Position numbers and translations under genes: made by a program. Shown here one piece after another: positions 21,960-31,048 of a stretch of DNA of 64,000 nt (positions within the stretch are counted from its first letter, which is position 1; every line of letters starts with the position of its first letter). Origin of the DNA: Falsiroseomonas sp050563525 (GTDB taxonomy: Bacteria; Pseudomonadota; Alphaproteobacteria; Acetobacterales; Acetobacteraceae). The stretch is from positions 310,001 through 374,000 of the forward strand of contig NZ_JBNXUN010000002.1 of assembly GCF_050563525.1 (NCBI RefSeq). The letters run 5' to 3'. The notes under the pieces were generated by a model. The model was not told the DNA's origin. It did not search any database and was given only the letters and a program-made list of their open reading frames with translations.

Positions 21960-23102
21960 ATGAGCGACGTCACGCTGAATGCCGCGACCGCCAACGCGGA
22001 AGCCGCCCCCCGCACCGCCCCCGTCGCCACCACCGGCACGGTGGCCTGGCTGCGCACCAACCTGTTCTCCTCCTGGATCAACACCGCCGTCACGCTGGTG
22101 CTGGCCTACCTGGTCATCCGCTGGACCATGGGCTTCATCGACTGGGCCTTCATCAACGCCATCTGGTCGGTGCCGATGCAGGGCAACGTGGCGCAGACCC
22201 AGGCCTGCCGGGCGCTGGAAGGCTCCGGCGCCTGCTGGGCGGTGATCGGGGAGAAGCACCGTTTCATCCTGTTCGGCACCTACCCGTATGAGGAACACTG
22301 GCGGCCGCTGCTGGTCTGCCTGCTGTTCATCGGCCTGTATGTCGTCTCCGCCATGCGGCGCTTCTGGTCATGGGTGCTGATCCCGATCTGGATCGGCACG
22401 CTGACGCTGATCGGCGTGCTGATGTGGGGCGGCGTGTTCGGCCTGTCCTACGTGCCCCAGGAACGCTGGGGCGGCCTGCCGATCACGCTGATCCTGTCCA
22501 CCTTCGGCCTCGCCTTCGCCTTCCCGCTGGCGGTGCTGGTGGCGCTCGGCCGGCGGTCGAAGCTGCCGGCCATCAAGATGCTCTGCGTGCTGTACGTGGA
22601 ACTGGTGCGCGGCGTGCCGCTGATCAGCCTGCTGTTCATGGCCAGCGTGATGTTCCCGCTGTTCCTGCCGGAGGGCATGAACATCGACAAGCTGCTGCGC
22701 GCCCAGGTCGCCATCACGCTGTTCGCCGGCGCCTACTTGGCCGAAGTGGTGCGCGCCGGCCTGCAGACCCTGCCGCGCGGGCAGTACGAGGCGGCGGACG
22801 CGCTCGGCCTGTCCTATTGGTACAAGACCGGCTTCATCATCCTGCCGCAGGCATTGCGCCTGGTGATCCCGCCCCTGGTGAACACCTTCATCGGTTTCTT
22901 CAAGGATACGAGTCTCGTCCTTATCATCGGGATCTTCGATCTGCTGACGGCCGGCAAGACCGCCATCGTGGAGCCCGTCTGGCAGGGCTTCGGGATCGAG
23001 GTCTACGTCTTCGTCGGCGCCATCTACCTGGTCTTCTGCTTCGCCATGTCGAAGTACAGCCAGGACCTGGAACGCGACCTCAACCAACATCGCCGCCGTT
23101 GA
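21960..23102 (+). CDS. aapM: General L-amino acid ABC transporter, permease AapM
   Basis: A 380-residue second permease of the Aap system with several membrane segments and the EAA-type loop EVVRAGLQTLPRGQYEAADALG followed by LSYWYKTGFIILPQALRLV. The frame is open from TTG 21954, but ATG 21960, 2 nt after the aapQ stop, is the natural start. A short gap with AGGGAAG leads to aapP. Confidence 0.94.
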   Translation: MSDVTLNAATANAEAAPRTAPVATTGTVAWLRTNLFSSWINTAVTLVLAYLVIRWTMGFIDWAFINAIWSVPMQGNVAQTQACRALEGSGACWAVIGEKHRFILFGTYPYEEHWRPLLVCLLFIGLYVVSAMRRFWSWVLIPIWIGTLTLIGVLMWGGVFGLSYVPQERWGGLPITLILSTFGLAFAFPLAVLVALGRRSKLPAIKMLCVLYVELVRGVPLISLLFMASVMFPLFLPEGMNIDKLLRAQVAITLFAGAYLAEVVRAGLQTLPRGQYEAADALGLSYWYKTGFIILPQALRLVIPPLVNTFIGFFKDTSLVLIIGIFDLLTAGKTAIVEPVWQGFGIEVYVFVGAIYLVFCFAMSKYSQDLERDLNQHRRR

Positions 23103-23125
23103 AGCGGGCTAGGGAAGCAGAACAA

Positions 23126-23920
23126 ATGGGTGAGACCATCGAGACCGAGGGCCGCTTCGCCTCCGCCATGCGGGCCGACGCACCGCCCGCCATCGTGCTG
23201 GAAGGCGTCAACAAGTGGTTCGGCGCGCTGCACGTGCTGCGCGACATCAACCTCAACGTCGGCACCGGCGAACGCGTGGTGGTCTGCGGCCCCTCCGGCT
23301 CCGGCAAATCCACCATGATCCGCTGCATCAACCGGCTGGAGCAGCACCAGCAGGGCAAGATCATGGTGGACGGGATCGAGCTGTCCGACGACCTGCGCAG
23401 CCTGGACGCCATCCGCCGCGAGGTCGGCATGGTGTTCCAGTCCTTCAACCTGTTCCCGCACCTGACCATCCTGGAAAACTGCACCCTGGCGCCGATCTGG
23501 GTGCGGCGGATGCCGAAGAAGGAGGCCGAGGAGCTGGCGATGGAATACCTGACCCGGGTGCGCATCCCGGAACAGGCGAAGAAGTACCCCGGCCAGTTGT
23601 CCGGCGGCCAGCAGCAGCGCGTAGCCATTGCCCGCGCGCTGTGCATGAAGCCCAAGATCATGCTGTTCGACGAGCCGACCTCGGCGCTCGACCCGGAGAT
23701 GATCAAGGAGGTGCTGGATACCATGGTGATGCTGGCCGAAACCGGCATGACCATGATCTGCGTGACGCACGAGATGGGCTTCGCCCGGCAGGTGGCCGAC
23801 CGCGTGGTTTTCATGGACCAGGGCGAGATCGTGGAGAGCGGGGAGCCCGAATCCCTGTTCAGCAACCCCAAGACCGATCGCCTGCGCCTTTTCCTGAGCC
23901 AGATCCTGCGCGGCCACTGA
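23126..23920 (+). CDS. aapP: General L-amino acid ABC transporter, ATP-binding protein
   Basis: The 264-residue ATPase has Walker A GPSGSGKST, the Q-loop in MVFQSFNLFPHLT, the ABC signature LSGGQQQRVAIARAL, Walker B IMLFDEPTSALD and the switch His in CVTHEMGFAR. It energises AapQM. ATG 23126 follows AGGGAAG at a good distance; the same frame stays open far upstream through aapM, but that extension is a shadow. It is the last gene of the aap operon. Confidence 0.96.
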   Translation: MGETIETEGRFASAMRADAPPAIVLEGVNKWFGALHVLRDINLNVGTGERVVVCGPSGSGKSTMIRCINRLEQHQQGKIMVDGIELSDDLRSLDAIRREVGMVFQSFNLFPHLTILENCTLAPIWVRRMPKKEAEELAMEYLTRVRIPEQAKKYPGQLSGGQQQRVAIARALCMKPKIMLFDEPTSALDPEMIKEVLDTMVMLAETGMTMICVTHEMGFARQVADRVVFMDQGEIVESGEPESLFSNPKTDRLRLFLSQILRGH

Positions 23921-23977
23921 GGGCGGCGCGGCCGCGGAACGGTCAAGGCCCGCCCGGCACATGTCGGCGCAACCCTG

Positions 23978-24013
23978 CCACGCCCGGACGCGCTTGCACC
24001 GCCCCGGGCGTGG
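23978..24013 (+). terminator. Inverted repeat between aapP and kup
   Basis: A perfect 10-bp inverted repeat (23978-23987 with 24004-24013) encloses 16 nt. It may end the aap transcript or fold in the kup leader. No U tract follows. Confidence 0.35.
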
Positions 24014-24052
24014 GGCCTATGCCTTGGACGGTTCCGCCTCTGGAGCGATATC

Positions 24053-25927
24053 TTGAGCCATACTCCCGCAGCCGAGCGTCCGGTGACCTTGGCAGCGCTG
24101 ATCGGCGTGCTGGGTGTCGTCTATGGCGACATCGGCACCAGCCCGCTCTATGCCCTGCGTGCCTCCCTGCTGCATTTCTCCGCCGATGGGATCGAGCGGT
24201 GGGAGGTGCTGGGCCTGCTCAGCCTGATCTTCTGGGCGTTGGTGCTAACCGTCACCGTCAAATACGTGCTGTTCATGCTGCGCGCCGACAACCGCGGCGA
24301 AGGCGGCATCCTGGCGCTGATGGCCCTAGCGCAGCGCCATGCGCGGTCCGAGCGCGGTCGCTGGATCGTGGCGTTGATCGGCATCGCCGGTGCCAGCCTG
24401 TTCTTCGGCGACGGCATCATCACCCCGGCGATCTCCGTGCTCTCGGCAGTGGAGGGGCTGAAGGTCATTTCCCCGGCTTTCGAGGATGCGGTGGTGCCCA
24501 TCGCCCTGGTCATCCTGCTGGCGCTATTCCTGGTGCAGTACCGCGGCACTGGCAGCATGGGCGCCATCTTCGGACCGATCTGCGCTCTTTGGTTCGCCGT
24601 CATCGGCCTGCTGGGGCTGATCGAGGTGGTGCAGGAACCGGAGGTGCTGGTGGCACTGCTGCCGACCTATGCCATCAACTTCTGCCTGCACTACCACCTG
24701 GCCGCCTTCATCGCCTTCGGCTCGGTCGTGCTGGCGGTGACGGGGGCGGAGGCGCTGTACGCCGACATGGGGCATTTCGGCCGCAAGCCGATCCAACTGG
24801 CCTGGGTGGCGCTGGTGCTGCCGGCCCTAGCGCTGAACTATTTCGGCCAGGGCGCGCTGCTGCTGTCCAATCCGGCGGCGATCGAGAACCCCTTCTTCCT
24901 GCTGGCCCCGGAATGGCTGCGGCTGCCGCTGGTGGTGCTGGCGACCATGGCGACGATCATCGCCAGCCAGGCGATGATCTCTGGCGCCTTCTCCATCGCC
25001 CGGCAATGCGTGCAGATGGGCTTCCTGCCGCGCCTGACCGTGCAGCACACCAGCGAAACCGAGCAGGGCCAGATCTACCTGCCGCAGCTCAACATGATGA
25101 TGCTGATCGGCGTCGTCATCCTGGTGCTGGAATTCAAGAACAGCGACAGCCTGGCGGCGGCCTATGGGCTGGCGGTGACGGGGACCTTCGTCTGCACCTC
25201 CTGCCTCGCGCTGCTGGTGTTCCGGCGTGCCTATGGCTGGTCCTGGGTCCTGGTGCTGGCCGTGTTCGGGCCGCTGCTGCTGATCGACCTCGCCTTCTTC
25301 GTCTCGACGGCCCTGAAGATCCCGGAAGGCGGCTACGTGCCGCTGATCCTGGGCATCGTCATCTTCACCCTGATGCTGACTTGGCGGCGGGGCCGGGACC
25401 TGCTGTTTGCCCGGTTTCGCCAGGACAGCCTGCCGCTGAAGTCCTTCCTGGCCCGCCTGCCGCAAAGCCGCACCCTGCGGGTGCCCGGCATCGCCGTGTT
25501 CATGACCAGCCAAGCGGATTTCGTGCCCGGTGCGCTGCTGCACAACCTCAAGCACAACAAGGTGCTGCACCAGCGGGTGTTGTTCGTGACCGTGATGAAC
25601 GAGGACATCCCCCGCGTCGAGGACCGGCGGGAGGTGACGGAACTCGCCCCCGACATCCACCGCGTCATCCTGCGCTACGGCTTCCTGGAAAGCCCCAACC
25701 TGCCGAAGGAGCTGGAGGCGCTGCGCGACATCGGCATCCCGTTCGAGCCGATGCAGGCCAGCTACTTCCTGGGGCGCGAGACGGTGGTGGCGGCCGCGGT
25801 GCCGAAGATGCCGCGCTGGCGGCAGTGGCTGTTCACCATCATGAGCCGCAACGCCCTGCCGGCCACGGAATTCTTCCGCATCCCCTCCGACCGCGTGGTG
25901 GAGCTTGGCGTGCGCGTCGCCATTTGA
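24053..25927 (+). CDS. kup: Kup potassium uptake transporter
   Basis: A 624-residue low-affinity potassium:proton symporter of the KUP/HAK/KT family. It opens with the hallmark GVVYGDIGTSPLYALR, has about twelve hydrophobic segments, and carries a cytoplasmic C-terminal domain with the family segment VMTSQADFVPGALLHNLKHN in slightly varied form. The start is TTG 24053; no ATG gives the conserved N-terminus. Neighbours are not obviously related in function. Confidence 0.95.
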   Translation: MSHTPAAERPVTLAALIGVLGVVYGDIGTSPLYALRASLLHFSADGIERWEVLGLLSLIFWALVLTVTVKYVLFMLRADNRGEGGILALMALAQRHARSERGRWIVALIGIAGASLFFGDGIITPAISVLSAVEGLKVISPAFEDAVVPIALVILLALFLVQYRGTGSMGAIFGPICALWFAVIGLLGLIEVVQEPEVLVALLPTYAINFCLHYHLAAFIAFGSVVLAVTGAEALYADMGHFGRKPIQLAWVALVLPALALNYFGQGALLLSNPAAIENPFFLLAPEWLRLPLVVLATMATIIASQAMISGAFSIARQCVQMGFLPRLTVQHTSETEQGQIYLPQLNMMMLIGVVILVLEFKNSDSLAAAYGLAVTGTFVCTSCLALLVFRRAYGWSWVLVLAVFGPLLLIDLAFFVSTALKIPEGGYVPLILGIVIFTLMLTWRRGRDLLFARFRQDSLPLKSFLARLPQSRTLRVPGIAVFMTSQADFVPGALLHNLKHNKVLHQRVLFVTVMNEDIPRVEDRREVTELAPDIHRVILRYGFLESPNLPKELEALRDIGIPFEPMQASYFLGRETVVAAAVPKMPRWRQWLFTIMSRNALPATEFFRIPSDRVVELGVRVAI

Positions 25928-25972
25928 ACCGATCCTCGGCGCCGGGCGTTCAACCGGCCTACTGGAGAAGGA

Positions 25973-26359
25973 ATGGCCGGATTGTCCGCGGCGAAGCTGG
26001 TTGACGTGACGCTGGTGCGCACCTGGAGCCCGGCCGCGCCGGAGGACCAGGGCGCCCACCGGATCACCTTCGGCATGGCGCTCGACGCCCATGGCGGACC
26101 CGATGCCGAGGCTTGGCTGGCCGACCCCAACCCCTGGCCGGCGCGGCGGGAGTCGAGTTCCGGCTCCAACCTCGCGGGTGATGTCGCGCATGACGAGGAA
26201 GGATGGTCGCTGCGCTTCTGGCCCGAAGGCAGCCAGGCCTCCGAGGCGCCGCTCGCCCGCATCCTGGGCGGCCCCGGCTGGCTGCGGCCCGGGGAGGTGG
26301 TGACGATCCGGGAGCCGGACGGGGCGGAGGCAGCCTGGCGGGTGGTGGCGGTGGGCTGA
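25973..26359 (+). CDS. Hypothetical protein, 128 residues
   Basis: A soluble, acidic 128-residue product with an excellent ribosome binding site (GGAGAAGG) before ATG 25973. It has no signal peptide or membrane segment, and no family is recognised. It contains many Trp and Pro residues (about seven Trp), suggesting a compact beta-rich fold. It sits between kup and a glycosyltransferase gene, all on the plus strand. Confidence 0.7.
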   Translation: MAGLSAAKLVDVTLVRTWSPAAPEDQGAHRITFGMALDAHGGPDAEAWLADPNPWPARRESSSGSNLAGDVAHDEEGWSLRFWPEGSQASEAPLARILGGPGWLRPGEVVTIREPDGAEAAWRVVAVG

Positions 26360-26405
26360 TCGCGCGACACCGAAACCTTCACGGTGTGGCAGCGTTCGGC
26401 CACGG

Positions 26406-27557
26406 ATGTTCCAGGCTGCAGGACCGAAGCGCGAGGACTGCAGCCCATTGCGGGCGGCCATCGCGATTCCCGCCCACAACGAAGCGGGCCGCCTGCCGGC
26501 CTGCCTCGGCGGCCTTGCCGCGCAACGGCTGCCGCAAGGGGGCTGGGACGGAATCGGCGTGCTGGTGCTGGCCAACAACTGCACCGATGACACCGTGGCC
26601 CAGGCGCGCGCGTTGGAAGCGGCGCTGCCGTTCCGCCTGATCCTACGGGACGTGATGCTGCCCGAAGCCTCCGCCGGCCAGGCGCGCCGCCGGGCCATGG
26701 CCATGGCCGCCTCCCTGGTGGCGGAGGATGGCGCGCTGCTGACGACCGATGCCGATGCGGTGCCCGATGCGGGCTGGCTGGCCGGCAACCTAGCCTGGCT
26801 GGCCGCGGGCGCGGATGCGGTCGCCGGCGCCATCCGCCTGGATTCCGCCGAGGCGGCGCAACTGCCGCCGCTGCTGCGGGAGCAGATCCGGGCGGAGGAG
26901 CGCTATGCCCTGCTCCTCGACCGCCTCGCCAGCCTGGTCGATCCGGAGCCGATGGACCCCTGGCCGCGGCACTCCCGGCAATCCGGCGCCAGCTTGGCGC
27001 TCACGCGTCGCGCCTGGGCGCGGATCGGCGGCGTTCCGGACCAGCCGGCGGGGGAGGATCGCGCCCTGGTTGCCGCTCTGCGGCGCGCCGGGCTGCGGGT
27101 GCGGCACGCGCCGGAGGTTCGCGCCACGGTCTCCGCCCGGCTCGATGGCCGTGCCGCCGCCGGCATGGCCGAAACCCTGCGCCACCGACTGCTGCGTGTC
27201 GCGACCACGGCCGACGATCGGCTGGAGCCGGTTGGCCAGGCGCTGTTCCGCCTGCGCTGCCGTGCCCGGTTCCGGCAGGCCTGGCAGCTACGCGCGGCCG
27301 ATGGCACCGCCCCGCTGCCGGCAGCGCTGGCCGGGCTGGCCGCCGCGACACTGCACCGTGCTCTCGGCGCCGCGAGTTTCTGGGCCGGCTGGGAACAGGT
27401 GGAGTCCGCGTCGCCGCACCTGGCCCAGCAGGTTCTGCCCCTGGCCGCGCTCCGCACCGAAAGCCTGGCGGCGCGCGGCATGATCACCGCGCTCAAGTCG
27501 CGGTCGGATGCCCTGCCCCATTCGACCAAGGCGCGAACCCTGGCTGGCGGAAGCTGA
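26406..27557 (+). CDS. Family 2 glycosyltransferase
   Basis: A 383-residue soluble GT-A glycosyltransferase. Motifs in order: AIAIPAHNEAGRLPACL (nucleotide-binding strand), VLVLANNCTDDTV, TTDADAVPDAGWL with the metal-binding DxD-type motif, and GEDRALVAALRRAGLRV near the acceptor-binding region. About 130 C-terminal residues form an Ala/Arg-rich helical extension of unknown role. ATG 26406 is taken, but TTG 26448 would begin right at the domain (MRAAIAIPAHNE) and follows GAGG. It converges on the overlapping methyltransferase, deacetylase and acyl-CoA-dehydrogenase-like genes, with which it may form one pathway. Donor and acceptor are unknown. Confidence 0.85.
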   Translation: MFQAAGPKREDCSPLRAAIAIPAHNEAGRLPACLGGLAAQRLPQGGWDGIGVLVLANNCTDDTVAQARALEAALPFRLILRDVMLPEASAGQARRRAMAMAASLVAEDGALLTTDADAVPDAGWLAGNLAWLAAGADAVAGAIRLDSAEAAQLPPLLREQIRAEERYALLLDRLASLVDPEPMDPWPRHSRQSGASLALTRRAWARIGGVPDQPAGEDRALVAALRRAGLRVRHAPEVRATVSARLDGRAAAGMAETLRHRLLRVATTADDRLEPVGQALFRLRCRARFRQAWQLRAADGTAPLPAALAGLAAATLHRALGAASFWAGWEQVESASPHLAQQVLPLAALRTESLAARGMITALKSRSDALPHSTKARTLAGGS

Positions 27558-27563
27558 AGGCGA

Positions 27564-28151
27564 TCAGAGCCGCAGCAGGTCGAGCCGGTATTCGGGCTGC
27601 CGGTCCTGCCGCAGGATGCGGACCTTCGGGCCCAGCGCCGCGATGAAGGCCTCCGCGGCGGCATCGCCGGTCATCGGGTAGTCGGTCTCGCCGGTCCAAT
27701 GTACCGCAAGGATGTCCGCGCCCGGCGCCGCGGTCTCGCGGACCCGGCGGGCCAGATCCGCCACCTCGGCCGCTTGCAGGTAGTAGATCACCTCCGACAG
27801 CAGGATCAGGTCGAAGGGTCCATCAGCCTGGGGTCCTTCAGCCTGGGGCCAATCGCCTGGCACCCAGGCGCGGCGGATGCGGACCTGCGGCAGCGCCGCC
27901 ACCCGCAGCCGCGCCTGCTCCAGCGCCGCCTCCGCCCCGTCCAGCGCCAGCAGCGCCTCGCAGCGCGGCGCCAGCAGCGCGGTCAGCACGCCGATGGCGC
28001 AGCCGACCTCCAGCGCCCGGCCGTAGCGCGGGCGGGGCAGGGCGGCGAGCGTGGCAGCGTATTTCGCGCGTTCATATGGGCTGGTCTCGAAGGCCCATGG
28101 GTCGGGCGACTTCGCGTACAGCGCGTCGAAGTAATCGACCGGCAGGCTCAT
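27564..28151 (-). CDS. NodS-like SAM-dependent methyltransferase
   Basis: The 195-residue product is a class I methyltransferase resembling NodS, which N-methylates a deacetylated glucosamine during Nod-factor synthesis. The N-terminus YFDALYAKSPDPWAFETSPYE is the NodS-type start, and the SAM-binding loop LEVGCAIGVLTALLA follows. Its start overlaps the stop of a PIG-L deacetylase gene by 4 nt, mirroring the deacetylate-then-methylate logic of Nod-factor genes. A 15-bp imperfect tandem duplication (27823-27852) adds repeated residues (EGPQA-DGP) in a loop. The product of this pathway is unknown. Confidence 0.85.
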   Translation of the reverse strand: MSLPVDYFDALYAKSPDPWAFETSPYERAKYAATLAALPRPRYGRALEVGCAIGVLTALLAPRCEALLALDGAEAALEQARLRVAALPQVRIRRAWVPGDWPQAEGPQADGPFDLILLSEVIYYLQAAEVADLARRVRETAAPGADILAVHWTGETDYPMTGDAAAEAFIAALGPKVRILRQDRQPEYRLDLLRL

Positions 28152-28909
28152 GCCAGCACCAGTTCTTCGGGCTGCTGGAACAGCGCCAGCGCCTCCGGCC
28201 CCAGGCGGAAGCCGGTGGGGTCGTCGGCGATCAGCCCGGTGGTCTGCGAGCGGTGCGCCGCCACAGCGAGCCGCTTCGCCGCCAGGTGCCGGCCGGCGCT
28301 GAAGCGCCAGCCCTGCGGTGCCCCCTCCGGCTCCGGCTCCGCACCCAGGCCGAAGCCGGGCGGCGGCGTAACGAAGGCCCAGCCCCAGACGACATAGGAC
28401 CGCAGCCGGGCCTTGCAGCCGGCCGCCAGCGCCACGGCGATGGCTGCGGTCGCCGCGTGGTCCGCATGCGGGTCATGCCGCCACGGGCCGAGCACTATCG
28501 CGGGCGCGAAAGGCACAAGGCCCCGCAACGCCTCCACCGCGGCGGTCCGCGGCGCGCCGCCTGTCGGCACCCCGCAATCGGGCAGGCCGAGGAAGGACAG
28601 GTCCCGCGCAGGGTCCAGGCCGAGTTCCGCCACCGCCGACCGCGCCTCCGCCTGCCGCAGGGCGACCAGCCGTTCCGCCGGATGGGTACGGGAGCGTGGG
28701 TGGGAAAGGCGCCCGTCGCTGACAACGACGACATGCACAAGGCGGCCTTCCGCGGCGCAGGCCGCCAGCAGCGCACCGCAGCCCAGGCTTTCGTCATCCG
28801 GATGCGGCGCCAATACCAGCAACGGGCCGGCGCCGCCGAGCGCCTCGGCCGGATCCGCCGTCAGCGGCAGATCCGCCTGCGCCCGGCGCAGCCACGCGCC
28901 AGCCTTCAC
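28148..28909 (-). CDS. PIG-L (LmbE) family deacetylase
   Basis: A 253-residue zinc-dependent deacetylase of the PIG-L/LmbE superfamily, whose members remove N-acetyl groups from GlcNAc-containing molecules. The zinc-binding motif APHPDDESLGCGALLA and the distal HDPHADH motif are intact, so it should be active. It overlaps the upstream acyl-CoA-dehydrogenase-like gene and the downstream methyltransferase gene by 4 nt each, so the three are almost certainly translated as one unit. No signal peptide is present; it acts in the cytoplasm. Confidence 0.9.
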   Translation of the reverse strand: MKAGAWLRRAQADLPLTADPAEALGGAGPLLVLAPHPDDESLGCGALLAACAAEGRLVHVVVVSDGRLSHPRSRTHPAERLVALRQAEARSAVAELGLDPARDLSFLGLPDCGVPTGGAPRTAAVEALRGLVPFAPAIVLGPWRHDPHADHAATAAIAVALAAGCKARLRSYVVWGWAFVTPPPGFGLGAEPEPEGAPQGWRFSAGRHLAAKRLAVAAHRSQTTGLIADDPTGFRLGPEALALFQQPEELVLA

Positions 28910-30006
28910 GCCCAGATCTCACCGGCCGGACCTGGGGCATCGAGCAGATGCGCCGCCCCCGCCGCCAGGGCCCCATCCGGCCCGGGCTGGCGCAGATAGG
29001 TGGCAAGGTCGCGGCACAGCCGCTGCAAGGGATGCGCCGCCATGAAGGCCTGCAACCCGACGGAGCGCTGCGCCAGTTCCAGCAGGTCCAGCGCCGCCCG
29101 TTCCACCGCGCTGCGTGCCAGGTTGGTGTAGGCGGCGCCATCCGCGGCACCTCTCTCCGCCCGGCCTGCCGCCGCCTCGACCCACAGCCGCGCGGATTCC
29201 ACGGCAATGGCGGCCTGGCCAAGCCGGGCCGCCTGGTTCGGGTCGCCGCCGCGCCCGGTGCGCCGGTGGTGCGCCAGCAACTGCTCCAGCACCGCCTCCA
29301 TCCCGCCGCACTGTACGGCGGCGAAACGCCAGGCACCGGCGGAGAAATCGGGCTGCGTCGCGTAGGCCCCCGGCGCGCCGATGCGTGACGCTTCGGGCAC
29401 CGCGATCCCGTCGAAATCCATGGCGCCGGAAACCGACGCCTTCATGCCGAGCGGCGTCCAGCCGGACAGGTCCGCGCGTTCCCCTGGCTGAAGCTCCAGC
29501 AGCAGCATCTGCGGCGGCGCGTCGGGCGCCGTCCGCGCCGTCACCAGGGCCCGCGGCACATGGCCAGCGCCTGAGCACAGGATCTTGCGGCCGGAGAGAA
29601 CGCCCTCCCGCAGCATCAGCGGCGCCGCGGTGTCATCCGTGTTCCAGACGGCGAACAGGTGCCCGGCCGCCGCATCCCGCCCGGCCTGCCGGCGCTGCCC
29701 GGCATCGGCATGCCGCAGAACCAGGCGCAGCGCGTTGACATGGCCCTCGTACAGCCGGCCGAGCGGCAGGCTGGCGCGGCCGATCCGGCGCAGGGCCAAG
29801 GCGAGCGCCGCGGCGCCCTCCGGCGCGGTGCCGAGGCCGTCCAGCGGGGCGCGCAGCAGCCCGATGCCGGCCAGGGCGGCGATGCCAGCCTCGGGGAAGC
29901 GGCCATCGCGGTCACCCTGTTCGGCCTCCGCCTCCAGCCGTGAGTGGAGCGCACCGAGGGCCTGGAGTGGCGCGGGTTCGGAAAGCCTGGGGGGAAGGAT
30001 GTCCAT
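28906..30006 (-). CDS. Acyl-CoA dehydrogenase-like protein
   Basis: A 366-residue protein with the overall helix-strand-helix layout of acyl-CoA dehydrogenases: an N-terminal helical domain (GLLRAPLDGLGTAPEGAAAL), a middle beta segment (LSGWTPLGMKASVSGAMDF) and a C-terminal four-helix region. Similarity is weak and the usual FAD-binding and catalytic Glu signatures are not obvious, so it may be a divergent oxidase or hydroxylase-like relative. ATG 30006 (MDILPPRLSEP) is chosen because the longer frame runs into the tRNA gene. It is the first gene of the deacetylase-methyltransferase unit. Confidence 0.75.
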   Translation of the reverse strand: MDILPPRLSEPAPLQALGALHSRLEAEAEQGDRDGRFPEAGIAALAGIGLLRAPLDGLGTAPEGAAALALALRRIGRASLPLGRLYEGHVNALRLVLRHADAGQRRQAGRDAAAGHLFAVWNTDDTAAPLMLREGVLSGRKILCSGAGHVPRALVTARTAPDAPPQMLLLELQPGERADLSGWTPLGMKASVSGAMDFDGIAVPEASRIGAPGAYATQPDFSAGAWRFAAVQCGGMEAVLEQLLAHHRRTGRGGDPNQAARLGQAAIAVESARLWVEAAAGRAERGAADGAAYTNLARSAVERAALDLLELAQRSVGLQAFMAAHPLQRLCRDLATYLRQPGPDGALAAGAAHLLDAPGPAGEIWA

Positions 30007-30099
30007 TGCAAAGGACAACGACGTCGGGGGCCGAAAGATGCCGCACGCCCCAAAAGCGAAACCGCCAGCCCCGGTGACGGAACTGGCGGCTCGAAAACC

Positions 30100-30175
<76 letters not shown>

Positions 30176-30303
30176 GCACGCAGTCGCGAGGCGCGCCGTA
30201 TAGCCCTGGGTCCGAAGTGGCGCAAGCCCGGCTTCCCCCCTTTCGGAGCGGCGCGGAGGCGCATAGTTTCCCGCCATCACGGGCTGAGGGCGACAGGCGG
30301 GCC

Positions 30304-31035
30304 ATGGGCAAGATCTATGCGGATGCGACGGCGGCGCTGGCGGGCCTGCTGCGGGACGGCATGACCATCATGTCCGGTGGCTTCGGCATCAGCGGCATCC
30401 CCTCCGTCCTGATCGAGGCAATCCGCGAAAGCGGCGTGAAGGACCTGACCGTGGTCTCCAACAATGCGGGCATCGACGATGCCGGCCTCGGCCTGCTGCT
30501 GCACACGCGGCAGATCAGCAAGATGATCAGCAGCTACGTCGGCGAGAACGCGACCTTCGCGAAGCAGTACCTGGCCGGCGAACTCGCCATCGAGTTCAAC
30601 CCGCAGGGCACGCTGGCGGAGCGCATCCGCGCCGGCGGCGCCGGCATCCCCGCCTTCTTCACCAAGACCGGCTACGGCACGGCCGTGGCGGAGGGGAAGG
30701 AGACGCGGGAATTCGATGGCGAGCACTACGTGATGGAGCGGGGGCTGTTCGCCGACCTCGCCATCATCCACGCCTATATGGGGGATCACGAGGGCAACCT
30801 CGTCTATCGGAAGACGGCACGGAACTTCAACCCGATCATGGCGACCGCCGCCCGCGTCACCGTCGCGCAGGTGGAGCATCTGGTCCGCCCCGGTGAGATC
30901 GACGCCGACCACGTCCACACGCCCGGCATCTTCGTGAAGCGCATGATCGCGCTGCCGGCGGATTTCCAGAAGCGCATCGAACAACGCACGGTCACCAAGC
31001 GCCCCGCGCCCGCCGCCGCCGGCGCGACCGCCTGA
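30304..31035 (+). CDS. scoA: 3-oxoacid CoA-transferase subunit A
   Basis: A 243-residue alpha subunit of a two-subunit CoA transferase of the succinyl-CoA:3-ketoacid (or AtoD/PcaI) type. MSGGFGISGIPSVLIEAI and the segment IPAFFTKTGYGT are family signatures, and ERGLFADLAIIHAYMGDHEG is the conserved central region. ATG 30304 is used; the longer frame starts in the tRNA gene region. It is followed after 13 nt by subunit B with a GGAGA ribosome binding site. Likely role: ketone-body or 3-oxoacid activation; the exact acid is not determined. Confidence 0.93.
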   Translation: MGKIYADATAALAGLLRDGMTIMSGGFGISGIPSVLIEAIRESGVKDLTVVSNNAGIDDAGLGLLLHTRQISKMISSYVGENATFAKQYLAGELAIEFNPQGTLAERIRAGGAGIPAFFTKTGYGTAVAEGKETREFDGEHYVMERGLFADLAIIHAYMGDHEGNLVYRKTARNFNPIMATAARVTVAQVEHLVRPGEIDADHVHTPGIFVKRMIALPADFQKRIEQRTVTKRPAPAAAGATA

Positions 31036-31048
31036 AGGAGACGAGAAA

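Noticed and set aside
22370..23125. A 5' extension of the AapP frame through aapM
   Set aside because: It overlaps the permease gene, encodes a Gly/Arg/Ala-rich shadow, and the ribosome binding site and conserved N-terminus are at 23126.
23215..26004. A 929-codon plus-strand frame across aapP and kup
   Set aside because: It is an alternative frame of two clear genes, without any domain.
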